A stretch of DNA of 64,000 bases from contig OZ244557.1 of the NCBI GenBank assembly GCA_965217625.1, forward strand, positions 2,294,001-2,358,000. Direction: 5' to 3'. The notes below the pieces were generated by a model that saw only the letters and a program-made list of their open reading frames with translations, was not told where the DNA came from and did not search any database. Positions 57,621 to 64,000 of this stretch are shown here, piece after piece. Positions within the stretch are counted from its first letter, which is position 1, and each line of letters starts with the position of its first letter. Position numbers and translations under genes: made by a program. Source of the stretch: TK10-74A sp965217625 (lineage in GTDB: Bacteria; Chloroflexota; Dehalococcoidia; Bin125).

Positions 57621-58373
57621 CTACTGCCTTGCGCCCGGCATGACCCAGACCGACGGCTTGGGCCGGTCGAACGACAGCCCGGGCATGCCCGGGTACAGGT
57701 TGCTCAGCGTTAGCTCGAACTCCTGCGTGTAGACGATCTCGCCGTCCACCAGCCGGAACGGGCGGTCGTGGCCGGGGTAGAGCACATCCGAGGCGGCGAC
57801 CACCTTGCGGATGCTGGCGTCGGCCAGCGTCTTGTCGAAGAACACCAGCGGGCTCTCGCCCGTCAGCGCGATCCGCGCGAAGTGCAGGGCGTCGCCGGTG
57901 AGCCCCGAGACGCCGTCCTCGGTCTCCACCAGCAGGCCGATGCTGCCCGGCGAGTGCCCCGGGATGTCGATCACCCGCACCCCCCGCGCGAGCTCGTCGC
58001 CGTCTCTGACCTCCTGGATCGTGTGCGTCTCCAGGGCGGCTCCCGTCCAGGCCGGGGTCGCCCAGTCGTTGGGATGGGGGTTCTGCGCGTAGCGGCGCTC
58101 GTCGGGATGGATCAGCATCGGCGCGTTGGTGAAGCGGTCGAAGTTCTGCGCATGGTCCCAGTGCGCGTGCGACATCACCTGCAGGTCGATGTCCTCCGGC
58201 CCCAGCTTGCGATCCTTGAGCGCCGCCTCCAGCCCGGTGTAGCGGCCCACGTGGCCGGTATCGAACAGGATGCGCTTGCCCTCCGACTCGATCAGGATGA
58301 TCGAGCACATCGCCGGGATGCCCGTGCTCGCGCCCCAGGCCTGCCCCGGCATCAAGATGTCTACCGTTGCCAT
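57621..58373 (-). CDS. Metallo-beta-lactamase-fold hydrolase (AHL lactonase-like)
   Basis: 250 residues after GGGAGGAG. The HxHxDH metal site is VMSHAHWDHAQN (H69, H71, D73, H74); further ligands in VIDIPGHSPGSIG, TGDALHFA and VLYPGHDRP complete a two-zinc centre. It is similar to N-acyl-homoserine-lactone lactonases, which open lactone rings, but the family also covers other esters and lactones. It stands between LLM and acyl-CoA ligase genes, so a catabolic lactonase fits as well. Confidence 0.85.
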   Translation of the reverse strand: MATVDILMPGQAWGASTGIPAMCSIILIESEGKRILFDTGHVGRYTGLEAALKDRKLGPEDIDLQVMSHAHWDHAQNFDRFTNAPMLIHPDERRYAQNPHPNDWATPAWTGAALETHTIQEVRDGDELARGVRVIDIPGHSPGSIGLLVETEDGVSGLTGDALHFARIALTGESPLVFFDKTLADASIRKVVAASDVLYPGHDRPFRLVDGEIVYTQEFELTLSNLYPGMPGLSFDRPKPSVWVMPGARQ

Positions 58374-58471
58374 CGCTGCTCCTCCCGCTCGTGCGATCCC
58401 GGGTCCGCCGGACCGTCACGCTGCCTATCCTCCCGCCCCGCGCGACTACGCGCATCACCGGACGCGCCGCC

Positions 58472-59713
58472 TCAGCCGGGGCCGACGGCCGCCGCCCGCG
58501 CCCGCGCGTGGTCGAGACTCACCGGCGCGTTCGCCTCGAAGGGGTCGGTCAGGCCCAGCTCGTCGCCGATGTCGCGCAGGGCGGGCATCACTTCCCGGCC
58601 GAGCAGCTCGATGCAGCGCTTCGAGTCGGAGTGACTGACGCCGCCGTCGTTGCCCCACAACGAGAGGATGCCGGGCCGCGTCTGCTCCAGGATGGGGCGC
58701 AACTGCGCGACCACCTGGTCCGGCGTCCCCGCGATGATCGACCGCGCCTCGAGCTGCTGCTCGAAGGGCGGCGCGCCGTCGTTGCGGCCCCGCCGCATCC
58801 CGTTCGCGATCTGCACGAACGCGCGCCGGTGCCGCGGCGACCCGTAGCCCGCCGGGTTGCCCCACACGGGATGGGCCAGGCCGGTGAACTCGCCCATCAT
58901 CCACATGAACTGCCGCGCGTTCTGCTCGGCCTTCTCCTGCGTGTCCTGCACGTGGCAGCGGATCAGGTACCCCCGATGCTCCGGGCCGGGCGTGAGCCCC
59001 ACCGTCGCCGCGGCCTCGTCGTAGACGGCCCAGATCTTCTTCGTCGCCTCGACCGTCGTGTTGAGGCAGACGTAGGGGTAGCCGTGCTGCGCCGCCCAGC
59101 GCGTCGTCTCGGGGCTGGAGACGCCGGGAATCCAGATGCGCGGATGCGGCCGCTGCAGCGGCAGCGCCCACGGATTCACGACCCGGTTCTGGTAGTGCGT
59201 CCCCTCCCAGCGCCAGGGCCCCGGCTGCGTCCACGCCTTGACGATCAGGTCGTGCGCCTCGGCGAAGCGCTCCCGGTTGTAGGTCGGGTTGACCCCCGCC
59301 GCCAGCTGCTCGGTCCCGCCGCCGCGCACGAAGCCCGACACCAGCCGCCCCTTCGACACCATGTCGATCATCGACAGCTCTTCCGCCAGCCGCACCGGGT
59401 TCTCGGTCAGCGGCAGCGGGTTGCCCAGCAGCACGATCTTCACCCGCTCCGTCATGCCCGCCAGGATGCTGGCGAAGATGTTGCACTTGGCCTGCATGCA
59501 GAACGGCGCGTTGTGGTGCTCGTTCAGCATGATCCCGTCGACGCCCACCTCCTCGGCCAGCAGGTACTCCTCGATGCGCTCGTTGTAGAGCCGGCTGCCC
59601 TGCACCGGGTCGAAGTTCGCGTTCGAGAACATCAGCGCCGTGTTGCCGACGCGCCGGCCCTCCTCTGCGTCGTAGGTCGACATCGGTTGCTCGGTGAAGT
59701 ACATCAGGTGCAT
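58472..59713 (-). CDS. LLM-class flavin-dependent monooxygenase
   Basis: 413 residues with GGAG before the start. Luciferase-like barrel: MHLMYFTEQPM, YLLAEEVGVDGIMLNEHHN, RVKIVLLGNPLPLTENPVRLAEE, DMVSKGRLVSGFVRGGG and PRIWIPGVSSPETTRWAA. This opening and the HPRIWIPG segment fit the FMNH2-dependent subgroup of alkanesulfonate/nitrilotriacetate-type monooxygenases, large in SAR202-type bacteria. The substrate is unknown. An alpha/beta hydrolase gene lies 27 bases upstream. Confidence 0.85.
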   Translation of the reverse strand: MHLMYFTEQPMSTYDAEEGRRVGNTALMFSNANFDPVQGSRLYNERIEEYLLAEEVGVDGIMLNEHHNAPFCMQAKCNIFASILAGMTERVKIVLLGNPLPLTENPVRLAEELSMIDMVSKGRLVSGFVRGGGTEQLAAGVNPTYNRERFAEAHDLIVKAWTQPGPWRWEGTHYQNRVVNPWALPLQRPHPRIWIPGVSSPETTRWAAQHGYPYVCLNTTVEATKKIWAVYDEAAATVGLTPGPEHRGYLIRCHVQDTQEKAEQNARQFMWMMGEFTGLAHPVWGNPAGYGSPRHRRAFVQIANGMRRGRNDGAPPFEQQLEARSIIAGTPDQVVAQLRPILEQTRPGILSLWGNDGGVSHSDSKRCIELLGREVMPALRDIGDELGLTDPFEANAPVSLDHARARAAAVGPG

Positions 59714-59740
59714 TGCGATCTCCGTCGCCGGCCGCGCGCG

Positions 59741-60556
59741 CTACTCGGATGTGAAGGCGCGGATCAGGTCGGCCAGCGCCCCTGGCCGCTCGCTGTCGAT
59801 GTGCCGCCCGGCCGCCGGCAGCACCTCCAGGCGTGCGTTCGGCAGCGCCTCCGCGTACTGCTCGCCGCAGTCCAGCGGCACGATGCCGTCCTCCGCGCCC
59901 CACACGATCAGGGTCGGCGTGCGCACCGCCGTCAGCAGGGCGGGCAGCGCCGGGTTGTACATGTACGGCTTCCAGGCGATGCGCCCCGTCATCTCCCGGT
60001 TCTCGTCCCAGCGCACCAGCCGATCGATGCGCGCCTCCTCGCTCTCCTCGCCGCCGTACACCGCTGCGTAGGCGGCGTCCGATGTGAAGCCGGACCGCAC
60101 GTAGGCCGTATGGCTGAGCAGGAACTGGTCGCTGATCTCTCCCGCCCGCGGCTTGATCCCCGGCGCGCCGACCAGCACCAGCCGCTCCAGCCGCGACTGC
60201 GCCATCGTCGCCATCTCCGCCGCCAGCCAGCCCCCGAAGCCCAGGCCCACCAGCGTCGATGGGCCCACCGCCAGCGCGTCGAGCAGCAGCCCCATGCCGA
60301 TCGCCATGTCGCGCACGTTGCGCATCCACTCGAAGCGCGGCGTGCCGTCGTAGCCGGGCAGCACCGGCGCGACGACGTCGAAGTCGGCGGCCAGCGCCGC
60401 GTGGAACGCGCCCCAGCCGTCGCAGCCGTGATCGTGCGGCAGCACAACCAGCGCCGGCCCCGCGCCGCCGCGTCGCACCGTGACGGGCTGCCCCATCAGT
60501 TCGACGCGGGTCTCGCTGCGGACGGCCGTTGCCGGGCTCGAGGTCGCTGTGGTCAT
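59741..60556 (-). CDS. Alpha/beta hydrolase-fold protein with Gly at the nucleophile position
   Basis: 271 residues from the ATG at 60556. The fold shows ALVVLPHDHGCDGWGAF, VVAPVLPGYDGTP and an elbow TLVGLGFGGWLAAEMA, where G106 stands in place of Ser. Asp (GAEDGIVPLD) and His (GRHIDSERP) positions remain. Without the nucleophile ordinary ester hydrolysis is unlikely; a binding, lyase or cofactor-less dioxygenase-like role is possible. It directly precedes the LLM monooxygenase gene and may act on its product. Confidence 0.85.
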   Translation of the reverse strand: MTTATSSPATAVRSETRVELMGQPVTVRRGGAGPALVVLPHDHGCDGWGAFHAALAADFDVVAPVLPGYDGTPRFEWMRNVRDMAIGMGLLLDALAVGPSTLVGLGFGGWLAAEMATMAQSRLERLVLVGAPGIKPRAGEISDQFLLSHTAYVRSGFTSDAAYAAVYGGEESEEARIDRLVRWDENREMTGRIAWKPYMYNPALPALLTAVRTPTLIVWGAEDGIVPLDCGEQYAEALPNARLEVLPAAGRHIDSERPGALADLIRAFTSE

Positions 60557-60809
60557 CGTGTCTCCCCGCCGGGCGCGCGCGGCCCCGCCATCGGGACGGG
60601 CCGCCGCTGGATGGTCTGGCGCCGGCAGTCTACCGCCTGCCCGCGGTGAGCCGCGATCCCCGTACGCCACCGGCCGGCCCGTTCGCGCTGGCGGCAGCCG
60701 CCCCGTTTGCCCTACGATCGCCCCGGTCCCCGATCATGCCCGCCCGCCGGGCGCAACTCCGGGGACACGACAATGGCCACTACCGGCCGCTCACGACGAA
60801 GGGAACCCC

Positions 60810-61241
60810 ATGACCACTCCAGATGAAGCGCGCGCCGCCGTGGATGCCGCGCGCAGCGATCTCAGCGCCGCGTTCGATGCGGCCATCGGCGGCTGGCAGA
60901 AGAAGCCCGCAGCCGGCGAGGGCGAAGAGGCGTGGTCGGCGCAGGAGACGGCCGCCCACGTGCTGGGCGCGGAGATCTTCTTCGCGCGTTCGGTCTGCGA
61001 GTCCTCTGGCCTCGACGGCCCCGCCAACCCGATCAAGGGCGCGCTGATCGCCTCGCCCCAGGAGGCGCAGTCCGCGCTGGAAGCCGTCGCCGAGGCCGCC
61101 AACGCGAAGGTCGCCGCCGTCGGCCCCGACGACATGGGCAAGCCGCACGAGATGATGGGCACGGTGGAGCAAGCGTTCAAGGCCTGGGCCGGCCACCTCA
61201 GCGACCACGCCGCGCAGATCCGCGCGGCCGCGGCGTCATGA
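60810..61241 (+). CDS. DinB-like four-helix protein
   Basis: 143 residues after GAAGGGAACCCC. WSAQETAAHVLGAEIFFARS and AFKAWAGHLSDHAAQIRAA place His residues in the DinB metal-site pattern; the protein is Ala-rich and helical. Function unknown. Its stop overlaps the start of the small membrane protein gene (ATGA), so they are probably translated together. Confidence 0.75.
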   Translation: MTTPDEARAAVDAARSDLSAAFDAAIGGWQKKPAAGEGEEAWSAQETAAHVLGAEIFFARSVCESSGLDGPANPIKGALIASPQEAQSALEAVAEAANAKVAAVGPDDMGKPHEMMGTVEQAFKAWAGHLSDHAAQIRAAAAS

Positions 61242-61435
61242 GGCGACTGCTCACGCCGCTCGCGGCGGCGGCGTTGCTGATGCTGCTGACGAGCGGCGCC
61301 GCCCTGGCCGCCGGCGAGGGTGGCGGCGATCTGCCCGCCGGCGCGATCGTGGGACTCGTCGTCTCCGTGCTGATCGCCGGGCTCGTGGTGGTGCTGTCGC
61401 TGGGCTACATCCTGCCCAAGCCGCCCGGTCGCTAG
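61238..61435 (+). CDS. Small membrane protein
   Basis: 65 residues. A signal-peptide-like N-terminus (MRRLLTPLAAAALLMLLTSG, then AALA) is followed by a short Gly-rich loop (GEGGGDLPAG) and a single membrane helix (IVGLVVSVLIAGLVVVLSLG) ending in KPPGR. No family recognised. It shares four bases with the preceding DinB-like gene. Confidence 0.6.
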   Translation: MRRLLTPLAAAALLMLLTSGAALAAGEGGGDLPAGAIVGLVVSVLIAGLVVVLSLGYILPKPPGR

Positions 61436-61443
61436 GGGCCGCC

Positions 61444-62157
61444 CTGGCCCGGCCGCGCGCCACGCCGATCCTGCTCCTGCCGGACGCCGGCCACGACGCC
61501 CGATCCTGGCCGGCCGCCTTCCTGCACGCCCTCGATCCGCGCCCGCTCCTGCGCCCGAGCTGGCCCAGCCTCCCGCCCGATCCGACGATCGGCCAGCTTG
61601 CCGCCGCCATCCGCGCGGACGTCGATGCGCAGCTCCCGCGGGGCGCACGGGTGCACGTCTTCGGGCAGGGCTCGGGCGCGCTCGTCGCGCTGGAGCTCGC
61701 CCTCGGGCGACGCAGGCTGGCGGCATCGCTGACGCTGGTGGCGGCGCATCCCGGCGAGCGCACCGCCGTCGCGCCGCCGCCGTGGGTCGCGACCGCCCTC
61801 GCCGAGGCGCTCGACTCCGATGCCGCCGCGCTGCCCGTCCGGCTCAACGCGCTGCGGCACGCCCCCGCCTTCAGCGACCGCCCCGCCCCGCTGGCGCCCG
61901 CCGCGGAGATCCGGGCGCAGCTCGGCGCGGCCGCCACCGCCGACAGCTACGGCCGCCTGCCCCGCCTCCGCCTTCCGACGCTGCTGCTCCACGGCAGCGC
62001 CGACGTCCTGGTTCTGCCCGACAACAGCCGCATCCTGGCGACCCGCATCCCCGGCGCGCAACTGCGTATCGTGCCCGGCGGCGGCCACGCGCTGGTCCAG
62101 GAGCGGCCCGCCCTCGCCGGGGCGCTGCTGCGCGACTTCGTCACCGCCCACGCCTAA
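61444..62157 (+). CDS. Alpha/beta hydrolase-fold protein without usual start codon and with Gly nucleophile
   Basis: The reading frame codes for a full fold from TPILLLPDAGHDARSWPAA (about 61462) to FVTAHA at 62157, but the first ATG/GTG in frame is the GTG at 61651, which would remove the first strand. A CTG at 61444 is the best start; an indel in the assembly or frameshift from the previous gene are alternatives. The elbow reads VFGQGSGALVALELA, with Gly where Ser is expected. Asp (HGSADVLVLPD) and His (GGGHALVQERP) are present. Confidence 0.6.
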   Translation: MARPRATPILLLPDAGHDARSWPAAFLHALDPRPLLRPSWPSLPPDPTIGQLAAAIRADVDAQLPRGARVHVFGQGSGALVALELALGRRRLAASLTLVAAHPGERTAVAPPPWVATALAEALDSDAAALPVRLNALRHAPAFSDRPAPLAPAAEIRAQLGAAATADSYGRLPRLRLPTLLLHGSADVLVLPDNSRILATRIPGAQLRIVPGGGHALVQERPALAGALLRDFVTAHA

Positions 62158-62208
62158 CCCGGTAGCGCGGTCGTGGCATAACCGATCGGCGCCGACGCTC
62201 CCGCCCGC

Positions 62209-62214
62209 TAGACT
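62209..62214 (+). promoter_or_regulatory. -10-like hexamer six bases before ogt
   Basis: TAGACT ends six bases before the ATG at 62221; no ribosome site, so leaderless translation is likely. It is the same sequence and spacing as before the P-type ATPase gene. Confidence 0.35.
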
Positions 62215-62220
62215 GCGACC

Positions 62221-62754
62221 ATGCCTCCTCGCGACCGCCCCCTCGCCTACGCGCCGATCGAGACCGCCCTGGGACGGATCCTGGTCGGCTATCGCGGCGA
62301 CACCGTCCTGTCGTCCAGCCTCACCCAGACGCCGGCCCAGTTCGCCTCCGCCCTGGGCGAGCGGCACGGCCGTCCCCCCGAGGCCCAGGCCGGCCTGCCC
62401 GATGGGCTGCGGGAGCCCGTCCGCACCGCCGTCGAGGGCGGCCCCTGCGTCGTCGACATCGACCTCGCCCCGCTCACGCCCTTCCAGCAGCGTGTCCTGC
62501 GCGAGGTCGTCGCCATCCCCCGCGGGCAAACCTGCACGTACGGCGAACTCGCCGAGCGCGTCGGCGCACCGCGTGCGGCCCGCGCCGTGGGCTCGGCCCT
62601 GGCGCGCAACCCCGTGCCGCTGCTGATCCCCTGCCACCGCGTCGTCCGCTCCGGCGGCGACGTCGGGAAGTACGGCATGGGCGGCGCGCAGATCAAGAAG
62701 CGACTGCTGCGCCGCGAAGGCGCGCTGGGCGCCGCCGGGCGCGTCGTCGCCTGA
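62221..62754 (+). CDS. ogt: Methylated-DNA-protein cysteine methyltransferase
   Basis: 177 residues. The alkyl-acceptor C138 lies in LLIPCHRVVRSGGDVGKYG; the DNA-binding helix TPFQQRVLREVVAIPRGQT and YGELAERVGAPRAARAVGSALARNP are typical. It repairs O6-alkylguanine by a one-time alkyl transfer to its cysteine. The N-terminal ~80 residues form the usual variable domain. It is a stand-alone repair gene; no Ada or AlkA neighbour. Confidence 0.95.
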   Translation: MPPRDRPLAYAPIETALGRILVGYRGDTVLSSSLTQTPAQFASALGERHGRPPEAQAGLPDGLREPVRTAVEGGPCVVDIDLAPLTPFQQRVLREVVAIPRGQTCTYGELAERVGAPRAARAVGSALARNPVPLLIPCHRVVRSGGDVGKYGMGGAQIKKRLLRREGALGAAGRVVA

Positions 62755-62798
62755 CTCCGCCTCGTCCTCGCCTGACCTCGCAGCGTCCTCGCCCGCGC

Positions 62799-63737
62799 CT
62801 AACGGAAGTGCGGCAGCACCTGCTCGGCGAAGAGTTGGGCCGGCTCGATCGTGTCGCGCCCGAAGAACTCCATCATGAACATCGTGCAGCCCAGATCGAC
62901 GTGCTGCTGCACGCGCTCCGCGATGCGCTCCGGCGTCCCCGTCAGCGCGATGGGGCCCGCCGGGTCGCCCATGTGCCCGCCGAAGATGCGCTGCGCCCGC
63001 TCCGTCGCGACGGCGGCGCTCGCCTCGTCGGCCGCGATCGTCACCAGCACCTGCTGCGAGATCGTGATCTCGGCCGGATCCCGGCCCACGGCCTCGCAGT
63101 GCCCGCGCAGCACGCCGATCTTGTGCGCCAACTGCTCGTGCGTCCCGGCCGCGTTGTTCCAGATGTCGGCGTGCTGCGCCGCCAGCTTCAGCGTGACTTT
63201 CTCGCCGCCGCCGCCCAGCAGCAGCGGCACGCGGCGGCTTGGCTTGGGCAGACAGACCAGGTTCTCCGTGCGGAAGTACTGGCCGTCGTAGCTCAGCGAC
63301 TCCGTGTCCTCGTCCCACATGCCGCGCAGCAGCTCCACCGCCTCGCGCATCTGCCCCAGGCGATCGCGGGTGTTGGGGAACGGCATGTTGAAGTCGGTGT
63401 ACTCGCGCGGCATCCAGCCCGCGCCGATCCCCGCGATGATGCGGCCGTCGCTGATGTGGTCGACGGTCGCGATCACCTTGCCCAGATGCGCGGGGTTGCG
63501 CATGCCCGCCGGAGTCACCAGCGTGCCGATCTCCACGCGCTCCGTGCTGGCCGCCAGCGCCGCCACCTCCGACCACGCTTCCAGGATTGGAATGCTGGGC
63601 GACTGCGGCCCGTAGAGGTGGTCGTTGACCCAGATCGAGTCGTACCCCATCTCCTCGAACGCCGTCGCGGCGCGGCGGGCGTCGGCCCAACTGCGCTTGA
63701 TCTGGGGCGTCATCACCCCGAAGTGTGCCTGGCTCAT
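62799..63737 (-). CDS. LLM-class oxidoreductase, F420-dependent type
   Basis: 312 residues from the ATG at 63737 after GGGGAAGGA. HFGVMTPQIKRSWADARRAA, YDSIWVNDHLYGP, VEIGTLVTPAGMRNPAHLGKVIATVDHISDGRIIAGIGAGWMPREY and PSRRVPLLLGGGGEKVTLKLAA are typical of TIGR03560-like F420-dependent members. They reduce or oxidise an unknown substrate by hydride transfer. It is divergent from the SRPBCC gene at the right edge. Confidence 0.85.
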   Translation of the reverse strand: MSQAHFGVMTPQIKRSWADARRAATAFEEMGYDSIWVNDHLYGPQSPSIPILEAWSEVAALAASTERVEIGTLVTPAGMRNPAHLGKVIATVDHISDGRIIAGIGAGWMPREYTDFNMPFPNTRDRLGQMREAVELLRGMWDEDTESLSYDGQYFRTENLVCLPKPSRRVPLLLGGGGEKVTLKLAAQHADIWNNAAGTHEQLAHKIGVLRGHCEAVGRDPAEITISQQVLVTIAADEASAAVATERAQRIFGGHMGDPAGPIALTGTPERIAERVQQHVDLGCTMFMMEFFGRDTIEPAQLFAEQVLPHFR

Positions 63738-63869
63738 CGCTGCGGTCCTTCCCCGTGCCTGCGCTCGCGTCGCAACCGGGGCGAGGGTAGCTGCCGCAGT
63801 CCGCGGATGCGAGCAGCCCGCGCCCGACCGGGGGCCCGCGCGGTATGATCCACGCCCAAGGAGTGACGC

Positions 63870-64000
63870 ATGCGCTGGCTGGCCGCCACGACGAGCGTCG
63901 AGATCGAACGGCCGATTGACGACGTCTGGGCGTTCGTGACCGACATCGGGAACATGCCCCACTGGGTCGATGGCGTGTCGGAGGCGATCCTGACGCCGGA
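63870..64000 (+). CDS. SRPBCC-family protein (partial)
   Basis: Only the first ~43 residues are in the window. MRWLAATTSVEIERPIDDVWAFVTDIGNMPHWVDGV is the usual start of the polyketide cyclase/START-like fold that binds hydrophobic ligands. AAGGAGTGACGC precedes the ATG. A TATGAT -10-like sequence lies near 63844, so this gene has a normal leader. Confidence 0.8.
   Translation, partial: MRWLAATTSVEIERPIDDVWAFVTDIGNMPHWVDGVSEAILTP

Noticed and set aside
1..64000. tRNA or rRNA genes
   Set aside because: No tRNA T-arm pattern (GGTTCGAATCC-like) with a matching acceptor stem and no rRNA segments were noticed; a covariance search was not possible.

Overview
The window is about 70% GC and densely packed. 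It carries Tat-exported lipoproteins, F420/FMN-type LLM oxidoreductases, CaiB and crotonase enzymes, a DUF3179 protein, a B12 uptake operon and a LexA box of Gram-positive type. Together these suggest a Chloroflexota bacterium, perhaps of the Dehalococcoidia/SAR202 kind. This placement is an inference from gene content; no rRNA or other phylogenetic marker lies in the window, and I saw no tRNA.

Layout. 1-10.1 kb: a dipeptide-type permease (cut by the window edge) and its binding protein, a secreted repeat protein, a tandem thioredoxin-like protein, a split ThDP decarboxylase, and a second binding protein that shares the first one's signal and Ala-rich stalk. Palindromic repeats and gene-end relics fill the gaps. 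10.8-14.8 kb: two coupled TIGR04282/TIGR04283 transferases, a CcdA with apparently circularly permuted helices, a ParDE pair, a monooxygenase-like and a VOC protein. 14.9-22.3 kb: cysDN, a CtpE-like P-type ATPase, a CitE/malyl-CoA-lyase-like enzyme, alanine dehydrogenase. 22.37-23.59 kb: a lower-GC three-gene cassette between inverted repeats and CTAG duplications. 23.6-31.0 kb: small proteins, DUF3179, a btuFCD operon behind a cobalamin riboswitch and terminator, a PPOX-fold protein, pterin carbinolamine dehydratase and a threonine-dehydratase-like enzyme.

31.0-46.3 kb: two large secreted proteins that share a duplicated 5' block, an acyl-CoA-hydrolase remnant, DinB, YedK, three crotonases, an LLM enzyme, an aminotransferase, an HSL esterase, an M20 peptidase and DUF5131. 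46.4-52.7 kb: Lhr helicase with a LexA box between it and DUF5131, then an overlapping operon of two unknown genes and DUF169. 52.8-64 kb: a catabolic-looking set (CaiB, ketopantoate-reductase-like, acyl-CoA ligase, MBL hydrolase, LLM enzymes, alpha/beta hydrolases), plus DinB, Ogt and the start of an SRPBCC gene.

Most striking: the transposon-like cassette with a HicBA-like pair, the permuted CcdA, the shared Ala-rich stalk on two binding proteins, and several alpha/beta hydrolases without a serine nucleophile. Many plus-strand genes have a -10-like hexamer exactly six bases before ATG, which points to leaderless mRNAs.
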